NCBI GenBank assembly: GCA_028622995.1
Contig: JAJQJQ010000045.1
Span: forward strand, 558,001 to 622,000
DNA length: 64,000 nucleotides
Direction: 5' to 3'
Origin: Panagrolaimus kolymaensis
Taxonomy: Eukaryota; Nematoda; Chromadorea; Rhabditida; Panagrolaimidae
The translations under genes were made by a program, and so were the position numbers. The notes under the pieces are model-generated. The model worked only from the letters and a program-made list of their open reading frames with translations. It ran no database searches and was not told the origin of the DNA. Below, in pieces: positions 36,201 through 46,094 of this stretch; position 1 is the first letter of the stretch, and the number at the start of each line of letters is the position of its first letter.

Positions 36201-39200
36201 TGATTATCGACTTCGACGAGATTCATCTCAATCCGATGTAAGCAAATTCTCTCATAAATCTGTGACTTTTAATGATAAAGTTCAAATAAATGAAATTGAA
36301 CGAAGTGATAGTCGAAGTCGAAGCCAATCAAGTATCGTCGATGATACCACGAGTTCATCCTCCGAAGAGGATGAAAGGAACAATGATGGAAGTTTTGTGG
36401 ATTTGGATGAACATTTACAACCATTACGAAAAAGTGGTTTTAGAAGCTCAGGATCGAGAGAAACACGAGAAAATCAAAATTTGAATAATCGATATATTCA
36501 AGAAATTGTGGCGGATGAGTCACAAAACACAAAAATGGATTCACAAATTTATCTTACTGTAACTCATATGAATCATTCGGGTGGAAGTGATGTCCCTGAA
36601 GTTTCTCCAACTCCTCTATCTCAATCATGGTCATCAAATGAGGCATCATCCATCGAAGCAACTCCAAATCCAAATTTAAAGCGATCACCAATTCCTAAAT
36701 CTCAGCAAACCCCTGAATTTCAACCTTTGCCACTTCCCGAAAAACAATTTCCAAGCCTTCGAAAAACTCCAACACAAAATTCCAATGAATCTTATGAACT
36801 TCAAGCAACTTTTCCCAAACCTGAAGGAATGTCAGATGAAGAATGGAAAAATATGATTCAATCGATTTATGTCACAGAAACAAGCAATAGCGGGGATCCA
36901 AGGAATTTGGGAAGAGATATTCGTGAAAATGCAACCGAAAATGATTCAATTCATAGTTTTTATTTGGAAGATATTTATGGTCCAGATATTTATCAACAAA
37001 TTCATAATGAATTCCCCGAAAATACTTATAATTTGATTGGTGAAAATGAAACTGAAAATGATAGTGGAAGTGGCACTCCTCCCGCCGCAACAAATTCAAA
37101 TACAATTATTCCAAATGAATTTGAGAGAAGAAAAAATTTGGATGATTGGGAGCGATTACTTGTTGGGTCTTTGACTCGGCTTCATGCTGAAGATAGTGAT
37201 ACGGGATCAGTCGGCAATGAAAGTAAATTAATTTTAGCATTTTTTCTTTGCGATTTTCGAATAAATAAACAAAAAAATTATAAAATATTCGTGGCAAGAC
37301 TCAAAAAGTAAGTAATCTTTTGATTTTTAGCTTCCCAACCTGGCATTATTCGATCAGCATCGGGTTATCTCGATGATCTTCGACAAATAATTCCCATAAA
37401 TCAATATTATCCTCCATTAAATGTTGAAACCAATAATAAAGGTTACGATGCTTCAGCTGAAATTTCACCAACTGATTCAAAAACAACTACGAGAAATGCA
37501 AAAAATCGAATAATTTCTTCTCCACCAAATTCTTCCAAAAGCACCAATAATCGAAGACAAGAAAATTTCCAACAACAACAATTTTCTCAGCGACAACAAT
37601 TCGAAGCAGTTCCAACTCCAACTGCCAGTCATTTAAAAAGACCAGAAACATTTCAATCCGAATTTGCTAAAGCTGAAAATTTAAGAAAAAGTTATGATAG
37701 TCAAGAAACTACAAGAGTGGATTCTCTTATTGGAGAAGAAGATAGTGGTAATTTGGATCAAATGTACAGTACTCCTAAAAGTGAGTCTTTTTTTGTGTGA
37801 CATTAAAAAAAATACTTCGATGAAAAACAAAATAAAAAATGTTCGCATTTGAAAGATTCCTTGATATAAAAGATTTTTGATATGCAAATCAAAAAAAAAA
37901 AAGCTTCAAAGTTTAAACACATTTTTTTCAAAATTTTATTAAATTTTTTCATATAACAAAATCTCCAATTGTGAATTAATAGTTCTTTCCATTTTTAAAA
38001 AACAATGCGATAAATAAAGGTGATTAATTCCACTCTCTTTTTTCCACTTTTTTTTCTTCAAAGTCATCCAATTTAAATGAATCACCAATATTTTATTTAT
38101 TTATTTTTGATAAAGAAAGAAGAGAGAAAGAGAGTGTTTCTTTTATTGTCTCAGGTTTATAATGAGAAAAAAATGGGCAACGGAGTTTTTGTAACTTTTT
38201 CGCTTGTGTCTGTTTTATAAAAGCAATTTCATTTGTTTCTTTAAATGTGGTCCGTAGCTTTCGGGTTATCAATTATATGAAACTCAAACCCAACCATTAC
38301 CCTTCCGATTGCAACCTTTGACTACACTTTTTTTTGCACTTTTTTGTTGCAATTTTATTAATTTATGGTTAGATCGATTTCTTTTTTTTTGAGATTTAAA
38401 TAAAACAAAAAAGTCATTGAAAAGTAAATTATTTTTTTAGGGAATCATCAAAGAGATGAAAGAAATGTTCGAAGCCTTTCCCCTAAAAACAATTATCAAG
38501 CTTTATCATCCAAAAGCGGTTATCAAGTTTCACCAATTTCTCCAATAAAATCATCACAATTATCTCCACCATTGCAACAACAAAATAGAAATTCTAAAAT
38601 TCCTGTGACTTCTTCACCAATAAAAAGTAATTTTTTTAAAGTGCGAAAAGATTCTTTTTAACGGTAATTTTCAGATAAAAATAAAAATTTTGCTATGAGT
38701 GAAATATCTCAAAGTTTACCAAACAAGACTTCGATGTCACTATCACCCAAAGGAAATTTATCACCAAAAAGTTAGTTTATTAATGCTAAAAAAATATAAT
38801 GAAAAAATGTCTAAAAAATATATTATTTAAAAATCTCGATTTTGGATTTTTCAGGCCCTCATTCTCCAAGAACAACTTCACCTCCAATTATTCAACAATC
38901 CTATTATGATAATGTTTCGCCTTCCAATGTTATAGTTACAAATGTTTCTGTTAATTTACAACCTCAATTTCAACAACCAGAATCAAGAAATTCTAGAAAA
39001 TCTGTTGGAATTGTTAAAACTAGAGTTGTAGCTTCCACAATTCCATCTCCACAAAATCTCCGCCATCCAAGTCCTTCAGCTCCACCAGCAAGCCAATTTT
39101 CAACCCTTGAAACAGTGTTTCCAAATTCTGGAAATTCAAAAAATAAAAATAATAAAGAAAAACAATTTCAAACCAAATTTGTTAAAGCTTATGCAAAAAA

Positions 39201-39426
39201 TTATCCACCTCGAAAAGCTCCAATAGTTTTAGCTGATTCGGAAGTGGAAGAAATGGCTCCAAAAGATCCAAAACCTTCATCATCGTTGGTTGTTGCCGCT
39301 GCTGCAGCTGCAAATGAACGAAAGCATAGTTTTGAAAGTATTTTATCCACGGATTCTCGAGAAAGCGTGGTTTCAGCTACAAGTTTTCGAGCAGAAAATA
39401 AAGTTCGACGTTATTTTAATTACTAA
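15160..39426 (+). CDS. mec-2: MEC-2 orthologue (stomatin-like mechanosensory protein), multi-isoform locus
   Basis: Membrane-hairpin protein of the stomatin/prohibitin (SPFH) family. In C. elegans it binds cholesterol and modulates the MEC-4/MEC-10 touch-receptor DEG/ENaC channel. Recognition rests on the core exons (28327-30110) and on the N-terminal exon at 26433, which shares RNSVVSL and acidic/serine blocks with C. elegans MEC-2. The locus spans ~24 kb. Seven candidate N-termini begin at 15160, 16431, 20896, 22080, 25116, 26433 and 28260; the core follows. There are then two alternative ends: a short terminal exon at 30330-30387, or [14 protein letters not shown] at 31155 leading into a long low-complexity tail ending at 39426. 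Every junction given here was checked for GT/AG and phase by eye. Isoform combinations are inferred, not demonstrated. Confidence 0.93.
16431..18356 (+). CDS. mec-2: mec-2 alternative N-terminal exon set 2 (three exons)
   Basis: Exons 16431-16657, 17522-17620 and 17990-18356 keep frame through phases 2, 2 and 0. The protein starts [17 protein letters not shown] and is low-complexity, rich in Ser/Pro/Thr with a His-rich patch. It ends with [17 protein letters not shown] and GFEP. A stop codon precedes the ATG in frame, so this is a genuine start. The acceptor at ~16367 or ~16377 would serve a leader or trans-splice site. Confidence 0.7.
18585..18702 (+). CDS. mec-2: mec-2 exon shared by N-termini 1 and 2
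   Basis: Opens in phase 0 after TTTTTAG ([19 protein letters not shown]...) and closes in phase 1 at TTTGGAG|GTTGGT. This is the phase required by the common acceptor at 28327 (G|CT = Ala). Confidence 0.7.
19854..19926 (+). tRNA. tRNA-Arg (anticodon ACG)
   Basis: 73 nt. The acceptor stem GGCCTTG pairs with CAAGGTC (one G-U) and the discriminator is G. The D-arm has GCG..CGC, the anticodon stem is TCTGC/GCAGA with loop CTACGGA (anticodon ACG), and the T-loop is GGTTCGAATCC. No intron and no encoded CCA. A T-run at ~19931 can terminate Pol III. It lies on the same strand within a mec-2 intron. Confidence 0.95.
20896..21073 (+). CDS. mec-2: mec-2 alternative first coding exon 3
   Basis: Encodes [18 protein letters not shown]... 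with a basic end ([15 protein letters not shown]) and closes in phase 1 at CACCAG|GTTTGT. Phase and coding composition support direct splicing to 28327. The donor is weak-looking (GTTTGT). Confidence 0.55.
22080..22200 (+). CDS. mec-2: mec-2 alternative first coding exon 4
   Basis: Encodes [18 protein letters not shown]..., 40 codons plus one base, ending in phase 1 at TTGGAAG|GTTGGT. The donor is identical to that of the 18702 exon. Short and of unusual composition, but phase-compatible with the common acceptor. Confidence 0.5.
22201..25115. other. mec-2 intron, no feature seen
   Basis: About 2.9 kb of A/T homopolymer-rich sequence between candidate first exons. No ORF with coding character, no RNA gene and no element ends recognised. 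Confidence 0.4.
25116..25623 (+). CDS. mec-2: mec-2 alternative first coding exon 5
   Basis: 169 codons plus one base, starting with a proline run ([14 protein letters not shown]). An acidic helical part and a Ser/Arg-rich part follow, with an internal repeat KYSSRSNL / KYSSRADL. It closes in phase 1 at GGCTG|GTGAGT, as needed for 28327. The RKxSS motifs look like basophilic kinase sites (inference). No known domain. Confidence 0.65.
26433..27360 (+). CDS. mec-2: mec-2 canonical N-terminus (exons 6a, 6b)
   Basis: Exon 26433-26738 (phase 0) encodes [20 protein letters not shown] ... [20 protein letters not shown] ... [13 protein letters not shown], which lines up with the N-terminus of C. elegans MEC-2. 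Exon 27078-27360 (phase 1 at GATGAAG|GTGAAG) adds a charged linker of ~94 residues. This is the candidate for the touch-receptor-type isoform. Confidence 0.85.
28260..30110 (+). CDS. mec-2: mec-2 stomatin core (and alternative start 7)
   Basis: Exons 28327-28430, 28616-28771, 28841-29075, 29591-29664, 29762-29910 and 30030-30110. The membrane hairpin ([23 protein letters not shown]) keeps the conserved turn proline. It is followed by the SPFH/PHB domain from [15 protein letters not shown] through [19 protein letters not shown] to the [20 protein letters not shown] helix and [12 protein letters not shown]. An ATG at 28260 is open in frame straight through the 28327 acceptor ([12 protein letters not shown]...), giving a seventh possible N-terminus. 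The core is nearly identical to C. elegans MEC-2. Confidence 0.95.
29233..29473 (+). repeat. mec-2 intronic repeat, copy 1
   Basis: About 220-240 bp from a GA-rich start (AGAGAGAGAGTGTTTCTTTT) through TTTAAATGTGGTCCGTAGCT, CTTTCGGGTTATCAA and CCGATTGCAACCTTTGACTA to ACTACACTTTTTT. A closely similar direct copy lies at 38115-38335. No target duplications or TIRs identified. Confidence 0.75.
30330..30387 (+). CDS. mec-2: mec-2 short-isoform terminal exon
   Basis: The acceptor TTTTTTAG at 30329 continues the phase-2 donor at 30110 and reads [19 protein letters not shown] then stop (TAA at 30385-30387). The GTTTTT/AATAAA-rich sequence that follows (30479 on) could polyadenylate. It would give a protein ending just after the stomatin domain, parallel to the short MEC-2 isoforms of C. 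elegans. Confidence 0.65.
31155..39426 (+). CDS. mec-2: mec-2 long-isoform C-terminal region (nine exons)
   Basis: Exons at 31155-~31372, 34376-34503, 34905-35434, 35578-37222, 37331-37780, 38441-38626, 38675-38770 and 38855-39426 keep frame through phases 2, 1, 0, 1, 1, 1 and 1. The first carries [21 protein letters not shown] and a His-rich run, both matching the C. elegans MEC-2 C-terminus. The donor at ~31372 is GG|GTAGGT; reading through gives a stop three bases later, another possible short end. The rest is ~1.2 thousand residues of Ser/Pro/Asn/Gln-rich, probably disordered sequence with many SP and TP sites and acidic patches ([22 protein letters not shown]). A conserved-looking core is [19 protein letters not shown]. 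The chain ends KVRRYFNY. Confidence 0.8.
31380..34375. other. mec-2 long intron, no feature seen
   Basis: About 3 kb of A/T-rich sequence within the tail-coding half of mec-2. Homopolymer runs only; small reading frames here have no coding character. Confidence 0.4.
38115..38335 (+). repeat. mec-2 intronic repeat, copy 2
   Basis: Direct copy of 29233-29473, with shared GTGTTTCTTTTATTGTCTC, TGGTCCGTAGCTTTCGGGTT and TTCCGATTGCAACCTTTGAC. It lies in the intron between exons 37331-37780 and 38441-38626 of the same gene. Confidence 0.75.
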
Positions 39427-39585
39427 CAACAAAAAATTTATTTTGTTTTTTGCTTACTTTTTGCTTTGCTTATATTTTCACATATATTTTTTGGAATCAA
39501 TGAAACTATCTTTTATTAAATAAAAAATTTGAAAAAAATCAAGGGTAATTTACAAAATAACAATGAAAATTTGCATATTTTTTTA

Positions 39586-40740
39586 TTAAATAATCGAACA
39601 AGAGCTTTGAGATTCATCAATTAAATAATAAGCATAATATGCAGCTCCAATAGCAACAACTTCATCAGGATTTTCCTCGCAACATTGCTCTGCGTTAGGA
39701 AAAATTTCTTTAAGCAATTCTTTTATCATTGGCATTCGACATGCTCCACCAACTATTAAAATTTTATTTATTTGAGAAGGGTGTAAATTGGGCCAATATA
39801 AACTTTTTTCTATTACACCTTTTATTTTTGCCAAAAGATTTTCGGACATTTTTTCAAATTCTTCTCGTGTAATTTTAATGAGTGTTTCAATATTCACATT
39901 AAAATCGCTTACATCTAAGCTAAAAAAAAATTTAATGCTTAAATATTTTTTTAAAAATTATTTTAAATTTTACCTTGCTTCATTTTGAACTGATAAAGTA
40001 TGTTTAATTTCCATACATTTGCTCATTAAACGATATTTAAGTTTATTGTTTTCATTCACGTTAATATTATATTCGCTTTTTAAAAGGCCTCCAAAATGAT
40101 TAATTAAAATTTCATCAAAATCTCGGCCACCCAAATTATTATCACCAGTATTACCAATAATTTCCAGCTTTTTATTAGCAATTTTAAATATACAAACATC
40201 CAATGTTCCACCACCCAAATCAAATAAAAGCATATTAGATTTATCTGGAATGAGTCGACGAATAAAATATGCGATTGCAGCCGCCACGGGTTCGGGTAAT
40301 AAATGAATGGTTATCCAATCTCCAAGTATTCCAGCAACCTCAGTTGCAATTTTTTGTTTTTCATTAAATGCATATGGCACAGTTATTACAACTTCAGATA
40401 ATTCTTTACTTTGAAATTCTTCACATTTTAGTTTTATATGTTTAAATAAAACTGCTGCCACTTCTTCTGGGTGTTTTTCCAAAATATTATCATCGTGTCC
40501 TTGAACTTTTATTATTGGTTTTTCTCCATTTTCAATTTTAATAATTTCAAATGGCCAACTTTCATTTATTATAATTTCATTAAATCTTCGTCCAATAATT
40601 CTTTTGGAATCAAAAACTATGGATGTCGCAAAATTTTGAAGTCTTCGAACCATTTCATTTCCACATTTTGGATCTTCTTCATTAAATCCAACATAGGAAG
40701 GCATTTGTCTATCACTACTATCAAATGCAACGGTTTCAAT
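39586..40740 (-). CDS. Hsp70-like ATPase domain without substrate-binding domain
   Basis: Nucleotide-binding domain of the Hsp70/actin fold in two exons (40740-39974 and 39918-39586). Landmarks are ETVAFDSSDRQMPSYVGF (cf. GNRTTPSYVAF), VFDSKRIIGRRFNE, VVITVPYAFNEKQK, LPEPVAAAIAYF, the phosphate-2 motif LFDLGGGTLDV, LGGRDFDEIL, and the adenosine motif LIVGGACRMPMI. The protein stops after NPDEVVAIGAAYYAYYLI, exactly where Hsp70s enter the linker and substrate-binding domain, so chaperone clamp and lid are absent. The N-terminal phosphate-1 strand (DLGTT) is not in this frame. A candidate GIDPGSG lies in the upstream frame starting at 41400. It could be a divergent co-factor-like ATPase or a decaying gene. 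Confidence 0.75.
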
Positions 40741-41400
40741 TCGCTTTTATTAAAGCAGCTTCAGATTTATTTTTCTGGATACGAAATAAAATTAATTCGG
40801 CCTCATAACTTGCTATTTCAGCTATTTTTTGTTCAAATTTTTCGCTTTTATTATAAATAATAAACTTTGGGGCTTTGTCATTACATTTTAAAGTCTTTAT
40901 TTCATTATAATTTTCTAGATCGGGCCAAGTGATAAGATTCTTTGTTATTTTAGCTTTCGTGTATATTTTTTTCCAAATGTAACAAATTCGAAATAACTCT
41001 GTTTTGAATAACCATATTGAATCACCATCATTTGGTTTTTGATTTGATTGCGATATATTATCTATATAATTTAATGTATATTCATCAATAATTTGAACAT
41101 GTAAAAATTCGTATTTCCTTCCATTTTCAATAAATTCATTTCGAATTTTATTTGGGTAATGCCACTCCAAAAAAATACATGCGCATCCTACTTTACCCTT
41201 TAATTTTCCATATATTTTAACATACATATCTTCTATTGCGCCATTTTCATCCTCGCGAGAAAATAAAATGGGAAAAAAATAAAAAATGTTAGTGAAAAAA
41301 CCCTACTTTTTGTAACGTCAAAGTTTAAAGTTTCTTTAGTGACTTCATTATATTCTGTGACTTTACCTGAGCCAGGATCAATTCCAACATGAAAAGCCAT
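40736..41400 (-). CDS. Hypothetical ORF overlapping the Hsp70-like gene, possible N-terminal part of it
   Basis: ATG at 41400 gives MAFHVGIDPGSGKVTEYNEV, which looks like a degenerate Hsp70 phosphate-1 start. After a possible 66-bp intron (donor GTTACA at 41316, acceptor GCGAG at 41252) come ~172 residues of no recognised family (IEDMYVKIYGKLKG, EWHYPNKIRNEFIENG, IIDEYTLNYID). It ends at a TGA (40738-40736) that overlaps, in the +1 frame, the first recognisable Hsp70 codons. Either this is a separate gene, or an insertion and frameshift within one Hsp70-like gene. No function can be assigned. Confidence 0.45.
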
Positions 41401-42245
41401 TAAACAAAATTTAAGGGTAAAAATAAAAACAATGATGAACTAATCAATAAAAAAGATGAAAGCTAAATAATACACTCAATCAATTCTGCGCTTTTTTTTC
41501 TTATCAAAGTTTTATGCAACCAAAAAATAAAAAAATTTCTGCTTTGTTATCAAAAATAAATTTTATTCTATAAATAAATGATTTCGCCGTTTTTTAAATT
41601 CGAAATATTTTATTTTGTATTTTTATAAATACCTTTAATCAAATCTCACAACTTTTTTGTATGAGGAAAAAAATGGTTTCAGAATGGTTAATTTTTTCAT
41701 TGTTTCAGTAACGGCTTTCATTTGAAACAAAACCTTTCCATTATTTTATTTTTTGCTTGTAATTTCATTTTTTAAGCTCATTGTCATCAAAACTTAAAAA
41801 AATAAACTAAGGTAAAAAAATCAAAACAGTTTTAAAATCATCATCGCCGAGAGAAAAACAACCTTATAGTTTGTTCATCGTGTATTTACAAATACTTTTT
41901 TTTCTTTACTTGAAGCTTTTTTTAAGCCATTCAAAGACATAAACCATTAAACACTTTTTTTTCTCCACCCAAGGCTATAAACTATTTTTTTCATCTCTCT
42001 TTCGCCTGCTTTTTATTTTTTGTTAGAAAAATACATAAACCACAAATCATAGAGAACCGTCAATTTTAAATTTGTTGTCTACGTCTCATCTCTCGCTTGC
42101 ATAACAACGCAAACACATTCTTTCTTTTTTCTTGTTTGAAGTAAGTCATTGCGTCCGGCGTCTAACAACTTTTTTCAAGCATAAAAAAGGAACGAAAAAA
42201 AGAATATAAAAGCAGACCATTTGAAGAAAAAAAGTGCAACAATAA
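41401..42245. other. Divergent intergenic region
   Basis: Separates the minus-strand Hsp70-like gene and the plus-strand flavin oxidoreductase, and must hold both promoters. A TATAAAA box at ~42206 lies ~40 bp before the ATG at 42246. Otherwise only A/T-rich runs are seen. Confidence 0.4.
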
Positions 42246-45200
42246 ATGTTTTCAATTTTTAAGTTGAAACAAAATTATTTGTCTCTTTTGTCAAAAAACT
42301 TTATATTTTCAAGAAATCTTTCATTAACTAAAATGGTTGCTACTCAAAAACCCCATAAAAGATATGAAATTGAAAAGATGGTTATTCCCAATGCTTTGAG
42401 ACATCCAATTACACTTGGATCAAGTAATTTAACAGCTAAAAATCGATTCTTCAAGGTACGTTTTTCTTTTTTTATTAACCAAAATTTATTGATTTAAATT
42501 TTAAAACAAATCTTATAAATTGCGTCAAAGTTGCTTTAATCAAAAAAATGATAGCCCCGAATCGAAAGTTTCATGCTTTTTTTTATCCTAAAGCAGAAAC
42601 TTTTTTATATTTGACTCTTAATACAAAAACTTCAAGAATGTTATTTCCAAAATAAATACATTTTGGTTAATATTTTAATAAACAAAACGTTTTTTAAACC
42701 AAATCCGGAAATTTTATTTTTTAACTTTTGAGGAGAAAATTTCTGGAATTTATTTTTTTTTTGTCGCTTCTGGATTTTGTATTTTGTATTTTCATTGCTT
42801 ATTAGAAAAAAAAAAATAAACAAATAATGTTAAGAATATTTAAATTTCATATTTTTTTTTCTAAAAATTAGCCGTTTTAAAAGTTTAATCAAAAATTAAA
42901 AAAAACTTTTTTATTAAGTTTTTCAACACAAATTCCTTCAATTTTTTTAGTCTCCAATGTCAGAATACACCGCTCATTTCGACCTCGATGATCTTCCATC
43001 GACTGGAGTTCCAACTCAACAAATAATAAATGCATATGAAAAATGGTCATATGGCGGATTTGGAATTATGTCCACTGGGGCTATCGTTCTTGATCAAGGT
43101 GGCCTTAATTTCCTTCCAGGAAATATGCTTATTGGTGAAAAGGAAGACACTCCTGAACGTCGAAATGGATTCGATGGACTTACAAAAGCTGCAAAAAAAT
43201 ATGGTTCAATCATTTTGGCTCAAGTTCATAATATGGAAGATCAATTAAATTTTTATAAAGCCCAAACTGAAGAAGAAAAAGATGCAGTTTGGGAGAAAAC
43301 TCGATACGCCGTTAAATATGTTTATGATCGAGGGTTTGATGGAATTATTTTACAACTTTTCCCCGCCTCATCTGAGGGAATCACGGATTTGGCATTAACG
43401 GAAACAGGAATTGAAAAAATGGCCAAAGTTGTTAGGTGAGTGAAACATATCTAAAATTTTCTTAAATTTGTCACTTTTCTTTTTCAAAAACTTGGATTGA
43501 ATCAAAAAAAGTTCTTTAGATTATTTTAAAATTTTTCGTTTTGAGAGTAGAAAACTTTTAATTATCGTTTTAACCATCTTTATTTTTAAAATTATTTTCT
43601 TCGAGACTTGTCATTGAAAATCATAAAAGTTTGTTGTCAGTTTTTTCCTGTTTCTGGGTTTTATTAACTTAAAATCAGTAAAACAAAAAAGCCTTTTGAA
43701 ATTTGATCTTCCATCAGTCTATGCACTTACGCATTTACCTATCTTTGAAAAATTTCAGATAAAAGTCTAATGCTTTATTCTTTTTTAAAAAAAATTTAAA
43801 ATTAAAACATATTTATTTTTTCAGATCCACGTTGCCTCCAAATGCAAATTTTGTTTTTGGAACAAAATTAAGCACAGCTAAATTTCAACAATCTGGAGTT
43901 GATTTTGACGGATTTGTAAAATTATTAAAAAAGATTGAGGTATTTTTTTCTACCATTAAAACGCTTTTTTGCATCACTCAAAAAAAAACGGATAAAAAAT
44001 AACCGTAAAACGGCTATTTTTTTGCACTATTAGAGACCAGCTTTCCCGCTGGATCGAATATTCAACGTCTATTTATTTTTGGTCATTTTACGGATATAAA
44101 ATAGTCGTTTTACTTAAAATTAATTATCGTTTTGCGTCTAAAAAAAGGTCGTTAAATGATGTTTATCAGGGGCATGGTACAAAAAATTTTTTGGTTTTCG
44201 ACAAAGATTTAAAATATAGTTTGGTTAAAGATAATATGATAAAATCAGATAAACTGACTTTTGTCCAAAAATTAGATACTATGGTAAACCAAAGCATTTA
44301 TAGGTGGAATGCATAGGCAAACCTTTCCTTTATGCTAATGTAGGTCAGAGCTATTGCTACTGAACCTATATTAACTATTTCTAGTTCAATAATCTTCAGA
44401 TGGAGTTACGCACGGCTATGCCGCCACCTTCAGAAAATGAATCAGAAATTAACCGAAACTTCAGCCAAAGGTTGTGCCTTTAAGTGATAATGTATATAAA
44501 CAAGGGCTACGTTTGGGTTTCTGAAGAAAATGTGAGCTAGAGAATAAAAGATAGTATTTAGTCGTTAAACGATCACATTAATAGTCGTAAAACGGTAGTT
44601 TTTACGATATGATGTTATTAAAACGTTGTTAATTTATGTAAACGTTTTAAAACGATAAAATAATAGCCGTAAAATTAACGATAATAAATCGCCGTATAAT
44701 TAACATCCATATTTTTGACTTAACGTTTTGAAAACGTCTAAAAAAAACGCCGTAAAATAGCAACATTATGGCCGTTTATTAGCCAAATTAAAAGTGTCGT
44801 TTAACGGCTATAGGTTTTTTTTTTGAGTGATATACATAAAAAAATTGAGAATAAAGTTGATTTTTTAGGCATGCAGTTATGAGTTTGTTGAACTTGCGGG
44901 TGGAAGTGCAGAATTTCCATTACCTAAAGATCAAGATCGAGAATGCATGTATGCCAAAGTTATAGGTTCCGTTAAAAAATATGTCCCAAATTTGTCCCTT
45001 TTTGCAACGGGTGGATTTCGAACTGTTCCAGCTATGGAAAAGGCTGTAAGCTCAGGGAATCTTGATGGCATTGGACTTGCTCGAACTGCAGCATCAGAAT
45101 TCGGTAAGCCATAATCATTTTTGTTTTTGGGTTTTGACGAGAAAAATTCAACAATAAAATTATTTTCTTTTTTGGTTTAAACTCGAAACCCAAAGAAATT

Positions 45201-45546
45201 TTTTTTTGTATCGAACGAAATTTTAAAAAACTTTGGAAGCCAAAATTTTAAAATATTTTTTATAGATTTCCCAAACAAAGTATTCGCTCATCAAATTCAA
45301 TCAGCCATGTGGAATCCATATGAAGATGATATGTCCCTTGGAGTTCCAGCCGCTGCAGCCCAAATCGCTCAAGCCGGAAAAACACGTTTAGAGGAAACAG
45401 AATTCGATGCAAATCATGGAATTTCTAAATTCTTTGATCAACAAGTTCAAGAAGCTTTTATGAATGCAAAAAAAATTCGAGATGCTGAAATTGCTGAACT
45501 TAAAAAAGAGGGAAAACTTATTGGTGGAGTTATTCAATTTAATTAA
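42246..45546 (+). CDS. NADH:flavin oxidoreductase / Old Yellow Enzyme family
   Basis: FMN-dependent TIM-barrel oxidoreductase of the OYE-like group expanded in nematodes; it reduces activated C=C bonds or acts as an NAD(P)H oxidoreductase. Five exons: 42246-42455, 42951-43435, 43825-43939, 44869-45103 and 45266-45546, all with consistent GT/AG phases (0, 2, 0, 1). The barrel starts at VIPNALRHPITLGSSNLTAKNRFFKSPM, the OYE-type first strand with S-P-M at the FMN site. YGGFGIMSTGAIVL, GSIILAQV, RGFDGIILQ, FVELAGGSAEF and FATGGFRTVPAME..GIGLARTAASEF match later barrel strands, including the phosphate-binding end. The usual HG(G/A)Q catalytic His is not obvious: QVHNMEDQ occupies that region. The N-terminus (FSIFKLKQ...FSRNLSLTKM) could be a mitochondrial presequence; an in-frame ATG at codon 30 is an alternative start. 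Confidence 0.88.
43973..44831. mobile_element. 859-bp DNA element with ATCACTCAAAAAAAA terminal inverted repeats
   Basis: The left end ATCACTCAAAAAAAAAC and the right end TTTTTTTTTTGAGTGAT are inverted copies. They occupy almost all of the intron between exons 3 and 4 of the flavin oxidoreductase. The interior is packed with CCGTAAAACGG, CGTTTTAAAACG and TCGTTTAACGG-type palindromic units clustered towards both ends, around a non-repetitive centre. No transposase ORF, so it is non-autonomous. Target duplication is not clear. Confidence 0.75.
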
Positions 45547-46094
45547 CTATTTTTTATGTAAAAGTATTTTTTACTAATTTTGAATAAAGTGCATAAAATA
45601 AAACGACGTGATTTTTTTTACATACATATTGTGAGTTTCTAACGGTGGATATAATAAAGAGGATATTATTTAAAAAAAGAAGTTTATTTTTATGTTAAAA
45701 TTTAAAAAACCGGAAAATTTCTACAAAGAACGCTGGGCAACGGCTTTTTATTTTTTTAAATAAACTTTCCTATGCATTCAAAATTTTTTTTAAATTTACA
45801 TAAATTATTTTTTTTAACAAAGTCACATATTCTTAAATATTATGGTCTCTAATGGATTTAAAATGAGAGTTTTTTTCCACATCATGACTCAGTGCTTAAA
45901 AAGAAAAAAGAACAAAAAAAATATGGGACAAACCAACAACTGAAGCGTCGCTTGCTCGTGAGTGCATGAAAGAAACAAACAAACGAAAAACAATCAATAA
46001 AATTGTGGCAATTTTTAGAAACGAATGTTTATGTTTTGCAAAAAATAAGTTCTTCTTTTAAATTTGGCTTTTTGGTATTTCAAATATTATTATT
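45547..46094. other. Intergenic region
   Basis: 3' end of the flavin oxidoreductase (AATAAAGTG at ~45580) and upstream region of the next plus-strand gene. No other feature seen. Confidence 0.4.

Noticed and set aside
37223..37311. Read-through of the long mec-2 exon past 37222
   Set aside because: A consensus donor (A|GTAAAT) and an in-phase exon at 37331 fit better; the read-through sequence has no tail-like composition.
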